A program made the position numbers and the translations under genes. This document shows, in pieces, positions 1 through 7,875 of a DNA stretch of 64,000 bases (position 1 is its first letter; each line of letters starts with the position of its first letter). Origin of the DNA: Keratinibaculum paraultunense (lineage in GTDB: Bacteria > Bacillota > Clostridia > Tissierellales > Tepidimicrobiaceae); contig NZ_CP068564.1 in assembly GCF_016767175.1 (NCBI RefSeq), forward strand, positions 1,984,001 through 2,048,000, given 5' to 3'. Under the pieces are notes generated by a model, which was not told the origin of the DNA, did not search any database, and saw only the letters and a program-made list of their open reading frames with translations.

Positions 1-905
1 TCACTATACTGATTTTTTACATTTGCAAGTATTCTAGAATCTTTCCCAGTTTCTATAGGAAAGTTATAACCCCATTCAGATTTATTTCTTCTTGGAAATA
101 TATCATAAGTTAAATTATATTCATCTATATTTATCCCAAAATTTATGAAAAAGTCTCTAATTGCATCATAATAGTTAGACATATCTACAGTTGTATTTAA
201 CGAAGGAGATATTTGAGATTTTACATATTCTTCATCCCAAGGAAACATCTCCTCTTCATGAATATACTTATTAGCATATTGGCTTCTTCGTTCATTTAAT
301 AAATCAATATATTCTTCTAACTCTTCCTTCCAACCACTAAATATATCTGGACTAAGTTCATCTTTTTCCAACTGATATTCTACAAAATCCTCTGAACCAC
401 AAGCTTTAGCTAGTTGTTTCCGTAAATTTATAAGTTCAATAAAACCTCCATCTACTAGAGCTTCATTTATCTGATTCCTCACAAAATATGCTTTCTTTCT
501 AAACTTTCTATCCTCTTCTTTAGAAAGTATCTGATCAATTTCTACTGAAGTTATTTCTTTACCATCCATATTAAATCTAAAAGTATTTAAAATTCTAGAT
601 AAATCATTAGTCTTTTTTGAAATTTCTAAATTTAACTCATTTATTTCTTTACTTAAATGATATGGTTTAAATATATTATATGCTATTTCCATTCTTCTGT
701 TATTTATAGGATCTAAATCCTTTTCTTTATATTCACACACTATTTCATAGTTTTTTTCATCTTGTAAAAAATCCATAATCTCCTTATGAGCTTCTTCAAT
801 TCCAAAATCGTATCCTGTAGTATATTGAACCCAGCCTAATTTACTCGCTTTTACTTGTAATTTTTCCAATTCTTGAAATAACTGATTAACTTTCTCAATA
901 GTCAT
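1..905 (-). CDS. M3-family (oligoendopeptidase-like) metallopeptidase, N-terminal part
   Basis: The reading frame is open from an ATG at 905 to the window edge, giving about 301 residues; the C-terminus, including the HExxH zinc site expected for the family, lies outside the window. It begins MTIEKVNQLFQELEKL and is rich in Glu, Lys and helical heptads. A stretch near residues 130-150 (SKEEDRKFRKKAYFVRNQIN) and the following LRKQLAKACGSEDFVEY resemble the N-terminal helical half of M3 oligopeptidases, which cut short peptides in the cytoplasm. An AAGGAGGT ribosome binding site lies just upstream of the ATG. The family call rests on remembered family resemblance; the catalytic motif cannot be checked here. 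Confidence 0.7.
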   Translation of the reverse strand, partial: MTIEKVNQLFQELEKLQVKASKLGWVQYTTGYDFGIEEAHKEIMDFLQDEKNYEIVCEYKEKDLDPINNRRMEIAYNIFKPYHLSKEINELNLEISKKTNDLSRILNTFRFNMDGKEITSVEIDQILSKEEDRKFRKKAYFVRNQINEALVDGGFIELINLRKQLAKACGSEDFVEYQLEKDELSPDIFSGWKEELEEYIDLLNERRSQYANKYIHEEEMFPWDEEYVKSQISPSLNTTVDMSNYYDAIRDFFINFGINIDEYNLTYDIFPRRNKSEWGYNFPIETGKDSRILANVKNQYS

Positions 906-938
906 ACTAAAACCTCCTTCAATTTATTCGTTATATTC

Positions 939-967
939 ATTATATCATTAGAGACTCGAAATGATAA
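939..967 (-). promoter_or_regulatory. Putative sigma-A promoter of the M3 peptidase gene
   Basis: On the minus strand TTATCA (967-962) and a perfect TATAAT (944-939) are separated by 17 bases, 34 bases upstream of the peptidase start codon. The -35 match is 4 of 6. Confidence 0.5.
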
Positions 968-978
968 GTAAAAAAATA

Positions 979-992
979 GGGCTGTGGCAAAA
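979..992 (+). repeat. Left terminal inverted repeat of a mobile-element scar
   Basis: GGGCTGTGGCAAAA matches, at 13 of 14 bases and in inverted orientation, the sequence at 4431-4444. Ends of the form GGGGCTGTTGCAAAA are typical of several insertion-sequence families. The two copies bracket the whole transposon-rich segment. Confidence 0.55.
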
Positions 993-1088
993 CTAATTAA
1001 TTGTAAGCGTAAAATAAAAGATGTATTGTATGATTATCTAGGTATGCGTGCTCCTATGGAGGTTTATAAACAATATCTAACAGCGTAA
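979..1088 (+). pseudogene. C-terminal remnant of a transposase
   Basis: The frame reads directly out of the left inverted repeat and ends at TAA 1086-1088. It encodes about 35 residues ending LGMRAPMEVYKQYLTA. The pattern of a basic stretch, a short turn and a 'P-x-E-V' tail resembles the end of DDE transposases such as IS30-like enzymes. There is no start codon and the catalytic core is missing, so this is a broken fragment. The family assignment is unsure. Confidence 0.4.
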
Positions 1089-1117
1089 GCATATTATCTT
1101 TGTGAAAAAACTGTAAA

Positions 1118-1516
1118 TTATTTCACTGAAATTTTAAAAGATCCCTCTGTATCTCCATAGCAATCTACAATGGCTGTCCATTCGGTAGAATGTTCATCAG
1201 TTAACGTTATCTTTTTATCAACCACGCCCTCTATACTGTAATTGTAGAGTTTTTCTTCTTCTCCGTTTCTGTTAATAATCTGAATATCAATTTTCCCTGA
1301 ACTCGTTTGTCCTGTAATAGAAATTTCAGAACTATCTTCTGTTACTTCTAACTCCTTTTCATAATGACTATATTCTTCCTCAAATTCTTCTTGATAGAAA
1401 TTCATCGAATAAGAAAAAGTTGGATTTTCTGATGAATCATCAGAATTACCACATGCATTTAAAATACTACATGACAACGCTATTATACATAAGATACTAA
1501 AAAGTCTTTTTTTCAT
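1118..1516 (-). CDS. Small lipoprotein linked to an ABC transporter
   Basis: The 132-residue protein starts with Lys-Lys-Arg, has a hydrophobic segment of about 15 residues and a lipobox L-N-A-C with the lipidated Cys near residue 22, so it should be anchored to the outer face of the membrane. The rest is acidic and Ser/Thr-rich with no recognised domain. Its ATG overlaps the stop of the upstream ABC ATPase by four bases (ATGA), which indicates translational coupling in one operon. It may be the accessory or binding lipoprotein of that exporter; no substrate can be read from the sequence. Confidence 0.7.
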   Translation of the reverse strand: MKKRLFSILCIIALSCSILNACGNSDDSSENPTFSYSMNFYQEEFEEEYSHYEKELEVTEDSSEISITGQTSSGKIDIQIINRNGEEEKLYNYSIEGVVDKKITLTDEHSTEWTAIVDCYGDTEGSFKISVK

Positions 1517-2175
1517 TGAGAAATCCTCCCGTCTAATATAGTAATAATTCTTTTTGCATAGCTCGCAACAATAGGATCGTGTGTAACTAGAATAATAGTT
1601 TTCCCATCTTTATTTAAGTTTCTTAAGAGTTCCATAAGCTCAATACCTGTTTTTTGGTCTAATGCCCCAGTTGGCTCATCAGCAAGAATAATATCTGCAC
1701 CACTGACTAACGCCCTTGCAAGAGCTATTCTTTGTTGCTGTCCTCCTGACATTTGCTTTGGAAGTTTATCGAGCTGTGCTTCAATTCCTAACTGTTTTGC
1801 AATCTCTGAAACCCTTTTCCGCCTTTCTGCGAAGGAAACCTTTCTATTTACAAGCGGAAGTTCTATATTTTCATAGGCTGTGTATTTTTCCATTAAAGCA
1901 AAGTTTTGAAATACAAATGTAATCTTGCTGTTTCTTATTTTGCTTAATCCGTTTGAATTTAATTTAGAAATAACATCATTATCAAGAGTATATGTTCCAC
2001 TAGTGGCTGTGTCCATGCAACCGATAATATTTAATAATGTGGATTTACCAGAACCAGACGCTCCCATAATTGCTACAAACTCACCCTTTTCAATAGTCAA
2101 AGATACGTCTTTTAATGCTTCTATGACTACATCATCAAATTTATAAATTTTTGAGATGTTTTCTAGCTTTATCAT
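1513..2175 (-). CDS. ABC transporter ATP-binding protein, MacB/LolD type
   Basis: A 220-residue nucleotide-binding subunit that drives an FtsX/MacB-type permease. Walker A GASGSGKS is at residues 38-45, the signature SGGQQQR near 140, Walker B IILADEPTGALD about 20 residues later, then the H-loop VTHD. A longer frame extends upstream, but ATAAAGGAGGAA lies just ahead of ATG 2175 and the family begins at MIKLENISKIYKF, so this start is chosen. The start overlaps the permease stop (TGATG). Because the permease is truncated by the IS3 element, this ATPase has probably lost its partner or its promoter. Confidence 0.88.
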   Translation of the reverse strand: MIKLENISKIYKFDDVVIEALKDVSLTIEKGEFVAIMGASGSGKSTLLNIIGCMDTATSGTYTLDNDVISKLNSNGLSKIRNSKITFVFQNFALMEKYTAYENIELPLVNRKVSFAERRKRVSEIAKQLGIEAQLDKLPKQMSGGQQQRIALARALVSGADIILADEPTGALDQKTGIELMELLRNLNKDGKTIILVTHDPIVASYAKRIITILDGRISQ

Positions 2176-2730
2176 CAATCTTCCTCCTTTATAAGTTCTA
2201 CGGGATTGTATCGTGCTAAGATTGTTACAGGAATAAGTAAAACAACTGCAACAAGAAAAAGTATAAGCAAAATAAGCCCTATTAAAGATGTAGAACATAG
2301 GGTCTTAATATAAATTTCTTGAAAACTGCTTATCGCTGTGTTCTTATAATTGAAATAGCTATACACAAAAGCGATTACTCCGGCAATCACATTTAAAATC
2401 AATATTTCAAAACAAAGAGAAAAAATGATTTGTCGCTTCGTTGTACCAAAAGCAATCCTTATACCGTACTCTTTCTTCTTCAACAATACCGTTACACATA
2501 ACGTTGAAATCATAGAAATTATAGAGCAGATTAACACCATAACAGCAAAGAAAAAATTTAAACGTAGAATTTGATAATTGTCTTGTTTCCATTGGTCTAT
2601 AAAATCACTAATACTCGTTATTCTCAATTTAATGCCTAGTTGCAACGCCTTTTTGGAAACACTTTCCTTTATATCTTGCTCGCTCATAATGAATATTTTT
2701 CCGACTGTGGATGATGTTAGTATATAAGTA
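2175..2730 (-). pseudogene. FtsX/MacB-type ABC permease, C-terminal fragment cut by IS3
   Basis: The frame encodes an extracytoplasmic stretch followed by three hydrophobic segments separated by a short basic loop (LLKKKEYGIRIAFGTTKRQ), ending NPVELIKEED; this is the layout of the C-terminal FtsX domain. An internal ATG at 2687 gives 170 residues, but homologous-looking sequence (ILTSSTVGKIFI) continues upstream without a start to the IS3 end at 2730. Across the element it resumes for only a few codons (EWIYVN) before a stop at about 4163. The N-terminal half is therefore lost, and the IS3 insertion came after or together with that loss. Confidence 0.75.
2726..2730. repeat. Target-site duplication, left copy (AAGTA)
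   Basis: AAGTA immediately precedes the left end of the IS3 element and is repeated exactly at 4142-4146 after its right end. A short direct repeat of 3-5 bp is the expected footprint of IS3-family insertion. Confidence 0.8.
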
Positions 2731-2786
2731 TGGACACAAAATAAGGTTTTCTATATACTAAACTTTAAGGAAGGAAGTGTCCATAA

Positions 2787-3053
2787 ATGTCTAAGAGGAA
2801 AACTTATACAGATGAATTTAAAACAATGATTGCAGAATTAGTATTATCAGGAAAGCCAGTTAAAGAAGTAGCGGACGAATATAGCCTAAGCCAAAGCACA
2901 ATACGAGGCTGGGTAAATAAGAAAGCCCCAATTGAAGTAGAAGGAAACACTACAAATCTGGAAGAAATTCTAAAGATTAAAAAGGAAAATGCAAGGCTCA
3001 AGGAGGAAAATGAAATATTAAAAAAAGCTATGGCTATATTCGTCACCAAGTAA
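2787..3053 (+). CDS. IS3-family transposase OrfA (HTH and leucine zipper)
   Basis: The 88-residue protein has a helix-turn-helix at residues 5-50 (YTDEFKTMIAELVLSG ... STIRGWVNKK) that binds the element ends, followed by a leucine-zipper-like coiled coil (LEEILKIKKENARLKEEN). It ends NEILKKAMAIFVTK. The run TTAAAAAAAGC at 3018-3028 provides the A_AAA_AAA slippery site where a -1 frameshift yields the OrfAB transposase. GGAAGG lies a short distance upstream of the start. Confidence 0.92.
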   Translation: MSKRKTYTDEFKTMIAELVLSGKPVKEVADEYSLSQSTIRGWVNKKAPIEVEGNTTNLEEILKIKKENARLKEENEILKKAMAIFVTK

Positions 3054-3112
3054 ATCCTGATAATATATATGAAATAATAAAAGATAATTCTGACACACAC
3101 AGCATAGATACT

Positions 3113-3931
3113 ATGTGTAAGGTACTAGATTACCCAAGAAGTACCTATTATGACAAACAAAAAGAGAAACCTGAAAACAAGTGGAAAAAGGTAAATAAAA
3201 AACTACAAGAAGATATTTTAGAAATATATAATGAAAGCAATAAAGTCTATGGCGCCCCCAAAATCCGTGAAAAATTGAAGGAGAAAGGTTATAAAAATAT
3301 CAGCATCAAAAGGGTTCAGAGGCATATGAAAAAATTAGGTATTAGATCCATTGTAGTTAAAAAATATAGACCAAATTCTACTAAAAAGGTTTATGAGGAA
3401 GGTGAAAACCTCCTAAATAGGGACTTTAGCACCACAAAAATAAACGAAAAATGGGTAGCTGATATTACATATATCCATACTCAAAAAGATGGATGGACTT
3501 ATTTAGCATCTATCTTAGATTTGCATACTCAAAAAATAGTAGGATATAGTTTTTCAAAGACCATGGATACCTCCTTAGTACTAAGGGCATTAGATAATGC
3601 AATTACTACCCAAAGACCCAGTAAGGGTCTAATTATACATTCAGATAGAGGTTCACAATATACATCAAAAGAATATCGTAAAGCAGTAGAAACAAAGGAA
3701 TTTAGATTATCATATAGTGCTAAAGGTTGTCCCTATGACAATGCTTGTATAGAAAGTTTTCATGCAGTACTTAAAAAAGAATGTGTATACCTTAACACAT
3801 TTATAGATTATAATCATGCTAGATTTGTATTATTTCAATATATAGAAGGATTTTATAATAGAAAAAGGATTCACTCATCAATTAATTACATGACTCCAGA
3901 TGCATACGAGAATTTATGTAGGGCATCATAG
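3113..3931 (+). CDS. IS3-family transposase OrfB (DDE integrase core)
   Basis: From its first ATG OrfB has 272 residues, but the frame is open upstream to the slippery run at 3020-3026, adding about 29 residues (SYGYIRHQVNPDNIYEI...). The true product is therefore probably the OrfAB fusion made by -1 frameshifting. An HTH_21-type region (YGAPKIREKLKEKG) precedes the integrase core. The DDE residues lie in WVADITYI, IIHSDRGSQYTS and ACIESFHAVLKKE, followed by a typical IS3 tail (FYNRKRIHSSINYMTPD). Nothing suggests inactivation. Confidence 0.93.
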   Translation: MCKVLDYPRSTYYDKQKEKPENKWKKVNKKLQEDILEIYNESNKVYGAPKIREKLKEKGYKNISIKRVQRHMKKLGIRSIVVKKYRPNSTKKVYEEGENLLNRDFSTTKINEKWVADITYIHTQKDGWTYLASILDLHTQKIVGYSFSKTMDTSLVLRALDNAITTQRPSKGLIIHSDRGSQYTSKEYRKAVETKEFRLSYSAKGCPYDNACIESFHAVLKKECVYLNTFIDYNHARFVLFQYIEGFYNRKRIHSSINYMTPDAYENLCRAS

Positions 3932-3981
3932 CTTGCTTTAGATTTTAAGCCTGAGGGGAAACTAGCCACCCGTAGGGCTTG

Positions 3982-4104
3982 CCCTTGATAAACTAATGAA
4001 TAAATGCTACAATGCCCATCACGAAGGCAAAATATTATAGCTTGCTTTGAGTTTGTCGCCTTCGGGTGAAAATTTCAAAGCATTTATGAATGGTTTGTCA
4101 AGGG
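3982..4104 (+). repeat. Nested imperfect inverted repeat in the IS3 tail
   Basis: The arm at 3982-4008 (CCCTTGATAAACTAATGAAT...) is closely complementary to 4079-4104 (...ATGAATGGTTTGTCAAGGG), about 22 of 27 positions. Inside lies a second pair, CCCATCACGAAGGC (4015-4028) with GCCTTCGGGTGA (4058-4069). No gene occupies 3932-4141, so this folded segment is the whole non-coding tail of the element. Confidence 0.65.
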
Positions 4105-4141
4105 TGGCGGGGAATCACCAGAAAACTTAAATTTTTGTCCA

Positions 4142-4146
4142 AAGTA
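4142..4146. repeat. Target-site duplication, right copy (AAGTA)
   Basis: This is an exact direct copy of 2726-2730, next to the right end of the IS3 element. Confidence 0.8.
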
Positions 4147-4150
4147 TTGA

Positions 4151-4318
4151 CATAGATCCACTCCTAGTCATTTTGCCAATCTTACAAAACACCGCCCTTA
4201 TGTAAACGCTCCGTTATTCTTTAGCATTGAAAGAATCAACAGCGTATTCTACGGTGTTACTGGAATTGTCGATGGACTTGCTTCGGTATTAAAATTCATT
4301 TTTAGTTATAAATTTTGA
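4151..4318 (+). pseudogene. Unidentified C-terminal gene fragment
   Basis: The frame is open from 4151 to TGA at 4316-4318, about 55 codons with no start codon. It encodes hydrophobic, protein-like sequence including NAPLFFSIERINSVFYGV and ending KFIFSYKF. It begins about where the truncated permease frame on the other strand ends, which fits a junction between two unrelated deleted genes. The family was not recognised. The remaining 4319-4378 is AT-rich and shows nothing. Confidence 0.3.
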
Positions 4319-4378
4319 TTATTTAGTATAGTATTAAATACACATGTTAGGTTATTTTTCATAATATAATTATATCGC

Positions 4379-4417
4379 AAAAGCCTCACTAAATCTAATA
4401 GATTTAGTGAGGCTTTT
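4379..4417 (-). terminator. 19-bp stem hairpin, likely ileS terminator
   Basis: AAAAGCCTCACTAAATCTA is followed, after one base, by its exact reverse complement. Read on the minus strand it follows the ileS stop by about 30 bases and ends in TTTT. It also sits just inside the right inverted repeat of the element scar, so it may have arrived with the mobile element. Confidence 0.6.
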
Positions 4418-4430
4418 GTCTAGAGGCTAT

Positions 4431-4444
4431 TTTGCAACAGCCCC
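4431..4444 (-). repeat. Right terminal inverted repeat of the mobile-element scar
   Basis: TTTGCAACAGCCCC is the inverted partner of 979-992 (13 of 14 bases). The repeat ends four bases from the ileS stop codon, so the segment inserted right against the end of an essential gene. Confidence 0.55.
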
Positions 4445-4447
4445 ATT

Positions 4448-7400
4448 TTATATTCTTTCTAGTTTTATTCCTGTCATATGCCCGTTTAAATCATATTGTT
4501 CAAAGGAACTATCTTGTACTCTTTTAATGGATTTAGCCAATGTCTCTTCCTTTATATAATCTTCATATAAGCTTACTGCTTTTGCAATTTCATCATCGCC
4601 ATCATAATATATATTTATATTGTCTAACACTTCATATCCATTATTTTTCCTTATTTGCTGTACCTTTGATATAAACTCCCTTGCATATCCTTCATTTAAC
4701 AAATCCTCTGTAAGGGTAGTATCTAATATCACAAATAAATTGTTATCCCTAGCTACATCAAACCCTTCTTTTGGTGATATAGTAACCATTATATATTCTT
4801 TTGGAATTTCTACATCTTCTCCATCTAAATTTAATACTAAAGTTTCACCAGATTCTAATTTTTCAACGGTTTCATGAGGATCTAATTGATTTAATACTTT
4901 GCTAAAGGATTTTATTTTTGACTCTAATATAGGTCCTGCTACTTTGAAATTTGGTTTTAATGTATAATTCATGTATTGACTTAAATCTTCTTCAAATTTT
5001 ACTTCCTTTACATTTAATTCTTCTTTAATTAGTGGAACTAAATCGCTAATTTTTTGTTCATATTTTCTATCTATTAATACACTATTTAATGGCTGTCGTA
5101 CCTTTATCTGAACTGATTCCCTGGAAGCTCTACCAAGCCTTACTAAATCTCTTACCAAATCCATCTTTTCTTCTAGTTCTATATCTATTAGCTCTTCATT
5201 ACATTCTGGATAATAGTCTAAATGTACTGATTCTTTATCAGTTAAATTCCTATAAAGTTCCTCAGCTGTAAAAGGTACAAAAGGTGCTATCATCTTACTT
5301 AAACCCACTAGTATTTCATAGGTAGTATTATAAACTGCTCTTTTATTATCATCTAATTCTGTAGACCAAAATCTTCTTCTTGTACGTCTAATATACCAAT
5401 TAGATAAATCTTCAATTGCAAATTCTTGTATTGCCCTTACAACTTTAGTCAATTCAAATATTTCCATATCCTCTTTTACTTGTTTTATCAAATTATTATA
5501 CTTGGAAAGAATCCATCTGTCAATTTCTTCCCTTTCTTCATAAGGAATAAAAAATTCCCTTGGATCTATATCATCGGTATTGGCATATAATGAGAAAAAG
5601 TTGTATACATTCCTAACACTCCTAAAGAATTTACTTTCTACTTCTCTTAACCCTTCTTCATCAAATTTTGTAGGAGTCCATGGTGGTGATACATATACTA
5701 AATACCACCTTAATACATCTGCACCATATTTATCAAATAAATCAAAGGGATCTACTGTATTCCCTCTGGATTTTGACATTTTCTTCCCATCTTTATCTAG
5801 TATTAAATCATTTACCAATACATTTTTATAAGGTGATATTCCTGTTACAAATGTAGATATAGCAAGTAATGAGTAGAACCATCCTCTAGTTTGATCTATC
5901 CCTTCACAAATAAAATCTGCTGGGAAAAGTTTATCAAAGTTTTCCTTGTTTTCAAAAGGATAATGATATTGTGCAAAAGGCATTGCTCCACTATCAAACC
6001 AAACATCCACTACATCTTTTTCTCTATTCATGATTCCACCACATTTTTCACATCTAAAATGAACTTCATCTACATAAGGTCGATGTAATTCAATAGTTTC
6101 ATCTATTTCTTCTATAGCTTTATCCACTAATTCCTTTATGGACCCTACACTTTCAATATGTCCACAATCTTCACATCGCCATATAGGCAGCGGTGTCCCC
6201 CAATATCTGCTTCTAGATATAGCCCAATCATTTAAGTTCTCTAACCAATTTCCAAATCTCTTCTCTCCAACATAATCTGGATACCAGTTAACTTTTTTGT
6301 TGTTTTCTATAAGCTTATCCTTTAGTCTTGTTATCTCTATATACCAACTAGGTTTTGCATAGTATAGTAACGGAGTATGACATCTCCAACAGTGAGGGTA
6401 ATTATGCTCTATTCTTTGCTTTTTATATAACTTACCATTTTCTTTTAGCCATTGTATTATCTCTGGATCTGCATCCATTACAAATTTACCCTTCCAAATA
6501 GTGTCGGTAAATTTTCCTTCATCATCTACTGGTTGTAATACTGGTAGATTATATTTTACTCCTGTTTTATAGTCATCTTCACCAAAGGCTGGTGCTGAAT
6601 GAACTATTCCTGTACCATCTTCCATAGTTACATAATCTCCTAATGTAACAAAAAAAGCTTTTTTATTCTCATCAACTTTTATAAATGGAATTAACTGTTC
6701 GTATTCCATATATTCTAATTCTTTTCCCTTGTATTCTTCTAATACTTCATAATCCTCTCCTAATACTTCATCAGCTAAAGCTTTCCCAACATAATATATT
6801 TCATCATTTTGTTTTACTTTCAAGTATATTTCCTCTGGATTTACAGTAAGGCATACATTACTTGGCAATGTCCAAGGAGTAGTAGTCCAAGCAAGGAAGT
6901 ACTCATCTTTGTCCTTTACTTTAAATTTTACTACTACCGTATCTGTCTTTATTGTTTCATAACCTTGAGCTACCTCATGAGATGCTAATCCAGTACCACA
7001 GCGAGAACAGTAAGGTAGTATTTTATGCCCTTCATATATAAATCCTTCTTTAAAAAATTTATCCAATATCCACCATACAGTTTCAATATAGTAATTTTCT
7101 AAAGTAATATAAGGATTATCCAAATCTATTGCATATCCCATTCTAATGGTCATTTCTCGCCATAATTTTTCATATTGAAATACTGATTCTTTACATTTTT
7201 TATTGAATTTTTCAATTCCATAATCTTCTATTTCCTGCTTGTTTTTTAAATTTAATTTTTTTTCTACTTCAATTTCCACTGGAAGACCATGAGTATCCCA
7301 ACCTGCTTTTCTCTTAACCTGATAACCTTCCATAGTTTTATATCTACACACTAAATCCTTTAATGTTCTAGACATTACATGATGAATACCAGGTTTCCCA

Positions 7401-7555
7401 TTGGCTGTTGGAGGCCCTTCATAAAATATAAAAGGCTTGTTTTCACTTCTGGTATCTATAGATTTATGAAGAAGATCTATTTCTTCCCAATATTTTGAGA
7501 TTTCTCTTTCCCTTTCACTTACTGGTTTGGTAGATAGTTCTTTAAATCTAGTCAA
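4448..7555 (-). CDS. ileS: Isoleucyl-tRNA synthetase, IleRS2-like
   Basis: The 1035-residue class I synthetase charges tRNA-Ile in the cytoplasm. The HIGH-equivalent motif lies in GPPTANGKPGIHHV (about residues 47-60) and KMSKS at about 591-595 in GKKMSKSRGN. Two Cys pairs (CEDCG and CEKCG) lie in the middle of the protein. The motif forms and the length over 1000 residues point to the eukaryote-like IleRS2 branch, known for low sensitivity to mupirocin, rather than the shorter classical bacterial type. The start is TTG at 7555 with AAAGGA nine bases upstream. A T-box leader precedes it, so expression should follow uncharged tRNA-Ile. Confidence 0.95.
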   Translation of the reverse strand: MTRFKELSTKPVSEREREISKYWEEIDLLHKSIDTRSENKPFIFYEGPPTANGKPGIHHVMSRTLKDLVCRYKTMEGYQVKRKAGWDTHGLPVEIEVEKKLNLKNKQEIEDYGIEKFNKKCKESVFQYEKLWREMTIRMGYAIDLDNPYITLENYYIETVWWILDKFFKEGFIYEGHKILPYCSRCGTGLASHEVAQGYETIKTDTVVVKFKVKDKDEYFLAWTTTPWTLPSNVCLTVNPEEIYLKVKQNDEIYYVGKALADEVLGEDYEVLEEYKGKELEYMEYEQLIPFIKVDENKKAFFVTLGDYVTMEDGTGIVHSAPAFGEDDYKTGVKYNLPVLQPVDDEGKFTDTIWKGKFVMDADPEIIQWLKENGKLYKKQRIEHNYPHCWRCHTPLLYYAKPSWYIEITRLKDKLIENNKKVNWYPDYVGEKRFGNWLENLNDWAISRSRYWGTPLPIWRCEDCGHIESVGSIKELVDKAIEEIDETIELHRPYVDEVHFRCEKCGGIMNREKDVVDVWFDSGAMPFAQYHYPFENKENFDKLFPADFICEGIDQTRGWFYSLLAISTFVTGISPYKNVLVNDLILDKDGKKMSKSRGNTVDPFDLFDKYGADVLRWYLVYVSPPWTPTKFDEEGLREVESKFFRSVRNVYNFFSLYANTDDIDPREFFIPYEEREEIDRWILSKYNNLIKQVKEDMEIFELTKVVRAIQEFAIEDLSNWYIRRTRRRFWSTELDDNKRAVYNTTYEILVGLSKMIAPFVPFTAEELYRNLTDKESVHLDYYPECNEELIDIELEEKMDLVRDLVRLGRASRESVQIKVRQPLNSVLIDRKYEQKISDLVPLIKEELNVKEVKFEEDLSQYMNYTLKPNFKVAGPILESKIKSFSKVLNQLDPHETVEKLESGETLVLNLDGEDVEIPKEYIMVTISPKEGFDVARDNNLFVILDTTLTEDLLNEGYAREFISKVQQIRKNNGYEVLDNINIYYDGDDEIAKAVSLYEDYIKEETLAKSIKRVQDSSFEQYDLNGHMTGIKLERI

Positions 7556-7586
7556 ATTCTCTCATCCTTTCTATTTTGATTATATA

Positions 7587-7836
7587 AAAAATCCCTAAGC
7601 AAAGCTTAGGGACGGATTTCCGCGGTACCACCCAAATTATAAGACAAAAAATACTTGTCTTATCACTCATTTAGTATAACGCCTTAGGCGTAGTATCTTA
7701 CTGATATTTCAGATACCATGCTCCGAGGTGATGTTCATAAAGAGCTTACTGATGATTTTCCACCAAATAATCATCTCTCTGTAAGTAATGCTCTTTATTA
7801 CTGTCCTCATCCTAGCATTTATATTGTTATATTTTG
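7587..7836 (-). promoter_or_regulatory. T-box leader of ileS with Ile specifier
   Basis: On the minus strand the T-box core GGGTGGTACCGCGG (7633-7620) is followed by a terminator hairpin CCCTAAGC/GCTTAGGG (7611-7593) and a U-run. Upstream, a Stem I-like region contains GAACATCACC, whose ATC (7732-7730) is an isoleucine codon in the position expected for the specifier. This is the standard arrangement for sensing uncharged tRNA. It accounts for the gene-less 7556-7842 stretch. Confidence 0.9.
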
Positions 7837-7842
7837 AGTACT

Positions 7843-7872
7843 AATATACAACAAAACAGCTCCCTTTGTCAA
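7843..7872 (-). promoter_or_regulatory. Sigma-A promoter for the ileS T-box transcript
   Basis: The minus strand has a perfect TTGACA (7872-7867), an 18-base spacer and TATATT (7848-7843), directly upstream of the T-box and right after the lplA stop codon. Confidence 0.75.
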
Positions 7873-7875
7873 GTT

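Larger units (their letters stand above)
2731..4141 (+). mobile_element. Complete IS3-family insertion sequence (1411 bp)
   Basis: The element is bounded by imperfect inverted repeats starting TGGACA (left TGGACACAAAATAAGGTTTT; right end, read inward, TGGACAAAAATTTAAGTTTT) and flanked by the AAGTA direct repeat. It contains overlapping orfA and orfB with a slippery A-AAA-AAA run between them and a 210-base structured tail after orfB. Both frames are intact and the target duplication is perfect, so the insertion looks recent and the element may still move. Confidence 0.88.
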
